This document shows positions 16,212 through 16,616 of a stretch of 16,616 bases of DNA, one piece after another. Every line of letters begins with the position of its first letter. The first letter of the stretch is position 1. Source of the stretch: DASRZM01 sp035686365 (GTDB lineage Bacteria; Pseudomonadota; Gammaproteobacteria; Xanthomonadales; Xanthomonadaceae); the NCBI GenBank assembly GCA_035686365.1, contig DASRZM010000028.1:1-16616 (forward strand), given 5' to 3'. The notes beneath the pieces are model-generated. The model worked only from the letters and a program-made list of their open reading frames with translations. It did not search any database and had not been told where the DNA came from. The position numbers and the translations under genes are program-made.

Positions 16212-16616
16212 TCACCGCTTCGGCAACACCGCCAACGGATCGACCGGCTTGCCGTTGCGGCGCACCTCGAAGTGCAGCATGTCCCGCGAGGCGCCGCTGC
16301 GTCCCATCTCGGCGATCTGCTGGCCCGCGCCCACCCGCTCGCCCTCGTCGACCAGGCGCCTGCGATTGTGCGCATAGGCCGACAGCCAGTCCTCGGAGTG
16401 CTTGACGATGATCAGTTCGCCGTAGCCGACCAGGCCGGCGCCCGAATACACGATCACGCCGTCGGCGGCCGCGCGCACCGGCGTTCCGGGGCGGCCGCCG
16501 ATGTCGATACCCTGCCGGGTCGGGTCGCCGGACGTGAAACGCCCGATCAGCTGCCCGTCGGCCGGCCACTGCCAGCGCGGCTGGCCGGCGCTTGCCGCCG
16601 GCGCGGTGGCGACGGC
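16212..16616 (-). CDS. nlpD: NlpD-like LytM (M23) domain protein, C-terminal part
   Basis: The 134 C-terminal residues of a larger protein; the start lies beyond the window. A linker rich in Ala/Pro leads to a LytM/M23 domain beginning WQWPADGQLIGRF, then GIDIGGRPGTPVRAAADG, YGELIIVKHSEDWLSAYAHN, and LHFEVRRNGKPVDPLAVLPK at the end. The catalytic zinc ligands look degenerate: the first His of the HxGxD motif is Gln (RQGID), and the HLH near the end reads MLH. Loss of ligands is known for NlpD and EnvC, which do not cut peptidoglycan themselves but activate AmiC-type amidases at the septum. The N-terminal lipobox and LysM domain expected for NlpD are not visible here, so another M23 protein remains possible. 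Confidence 0.85.
   Translation of the reverse strand, partial: AVATAPAASAGQPRWQWPADGQLIGRFTSGDPTRQGIDIGGRPGTPVRAAADGVIVYSGAGLVGYGELIIVKHSEDWLSAYAHNRRRLVDEGERVGAGQQIAEMGRSGASRDMLHFEVRRNGKPVDPLAVLPKR

Overview
The window is high-GC, gene-dense chromosomal DNA from a gammaproteobacterium. The gene order (cmk-rpsA-ihfB-lapA-lapB next to O-antigen initiation genes, and yhbY divergent from rlmE-ftsH-folP) together with the protein sequences points to the Lysobacteraceae (Xanthomonadaceae), something like Lysobacter or Luteimonas. That placement is an inference from style and synteny, not from a marker-gene comparison.

Layout. (1) 5-2520, plus strand: an exported DUF885-family metalloprotein and a small three-helix membrane protein of unknown function, separated by a 251-base gap that holds a 23-bp perfect inverted repeat. 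(2) 2555-11192, minus strand, read from right to left: cmk, rpsA, ihfB, lapA, lapB, a WbpL/WecA-type polyprenyl-phosphate sugar-phosphate transferase, a WbpM/FlaA1-type nucleotide-sugar 4,6-dehydratase, and galU. lapA-lapB, lapB-transferase and transferase-dehydratase overlap, so the last part looks translationally coupled. (3) 11254-12792: folP, flanked on both sides by elaborate nested inverted-repeat elements. (4) 12806-15425, minus strand: rlmE then ftsH. (5) 15496-16189, plus strand: yhbY and an Mth938-like protein, divergent from rlmE. (6) 16212-16616, minus strand: the C-terminal end of an NlpD-like LytM-domain protein, cut by the window edge.

How the genes fit together. Much of the window concerns the cell envelope. 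LapA/LapB (LPS assembly) and FtsH are functionally linked in enterobacteria, where LapB delivers LpxC to FtsH for degradation. The transferase/dehydratase pair and GalU supply precursors and the first step for surface polysaccharide. NlpD-type proteins activate septal amidases. The rest is core information processing: ribosomal protein S1, IHF-beta, 23S rRNA 2'-O-methylation, a ribosome-associated CRM protein, CMP kinase and dihydropteroate synthase.

I see no phage, IS, CRISPR, toxin-antitoxin or defence system, and no biosynthetic cluster. The coding content is ordinary. The most interesting signals are non-coding: three structured repeat elements (1860-1955, 11254-11600, 12533-12792), two of which bracket folP and separate it from ftsH on one side and cmk on the other, and a WbpL/WbpM pair sitting near ihfB-lapAB without the variable O-antigen genes that occupy the comparable interval in Pseudomonas aeruginosa.
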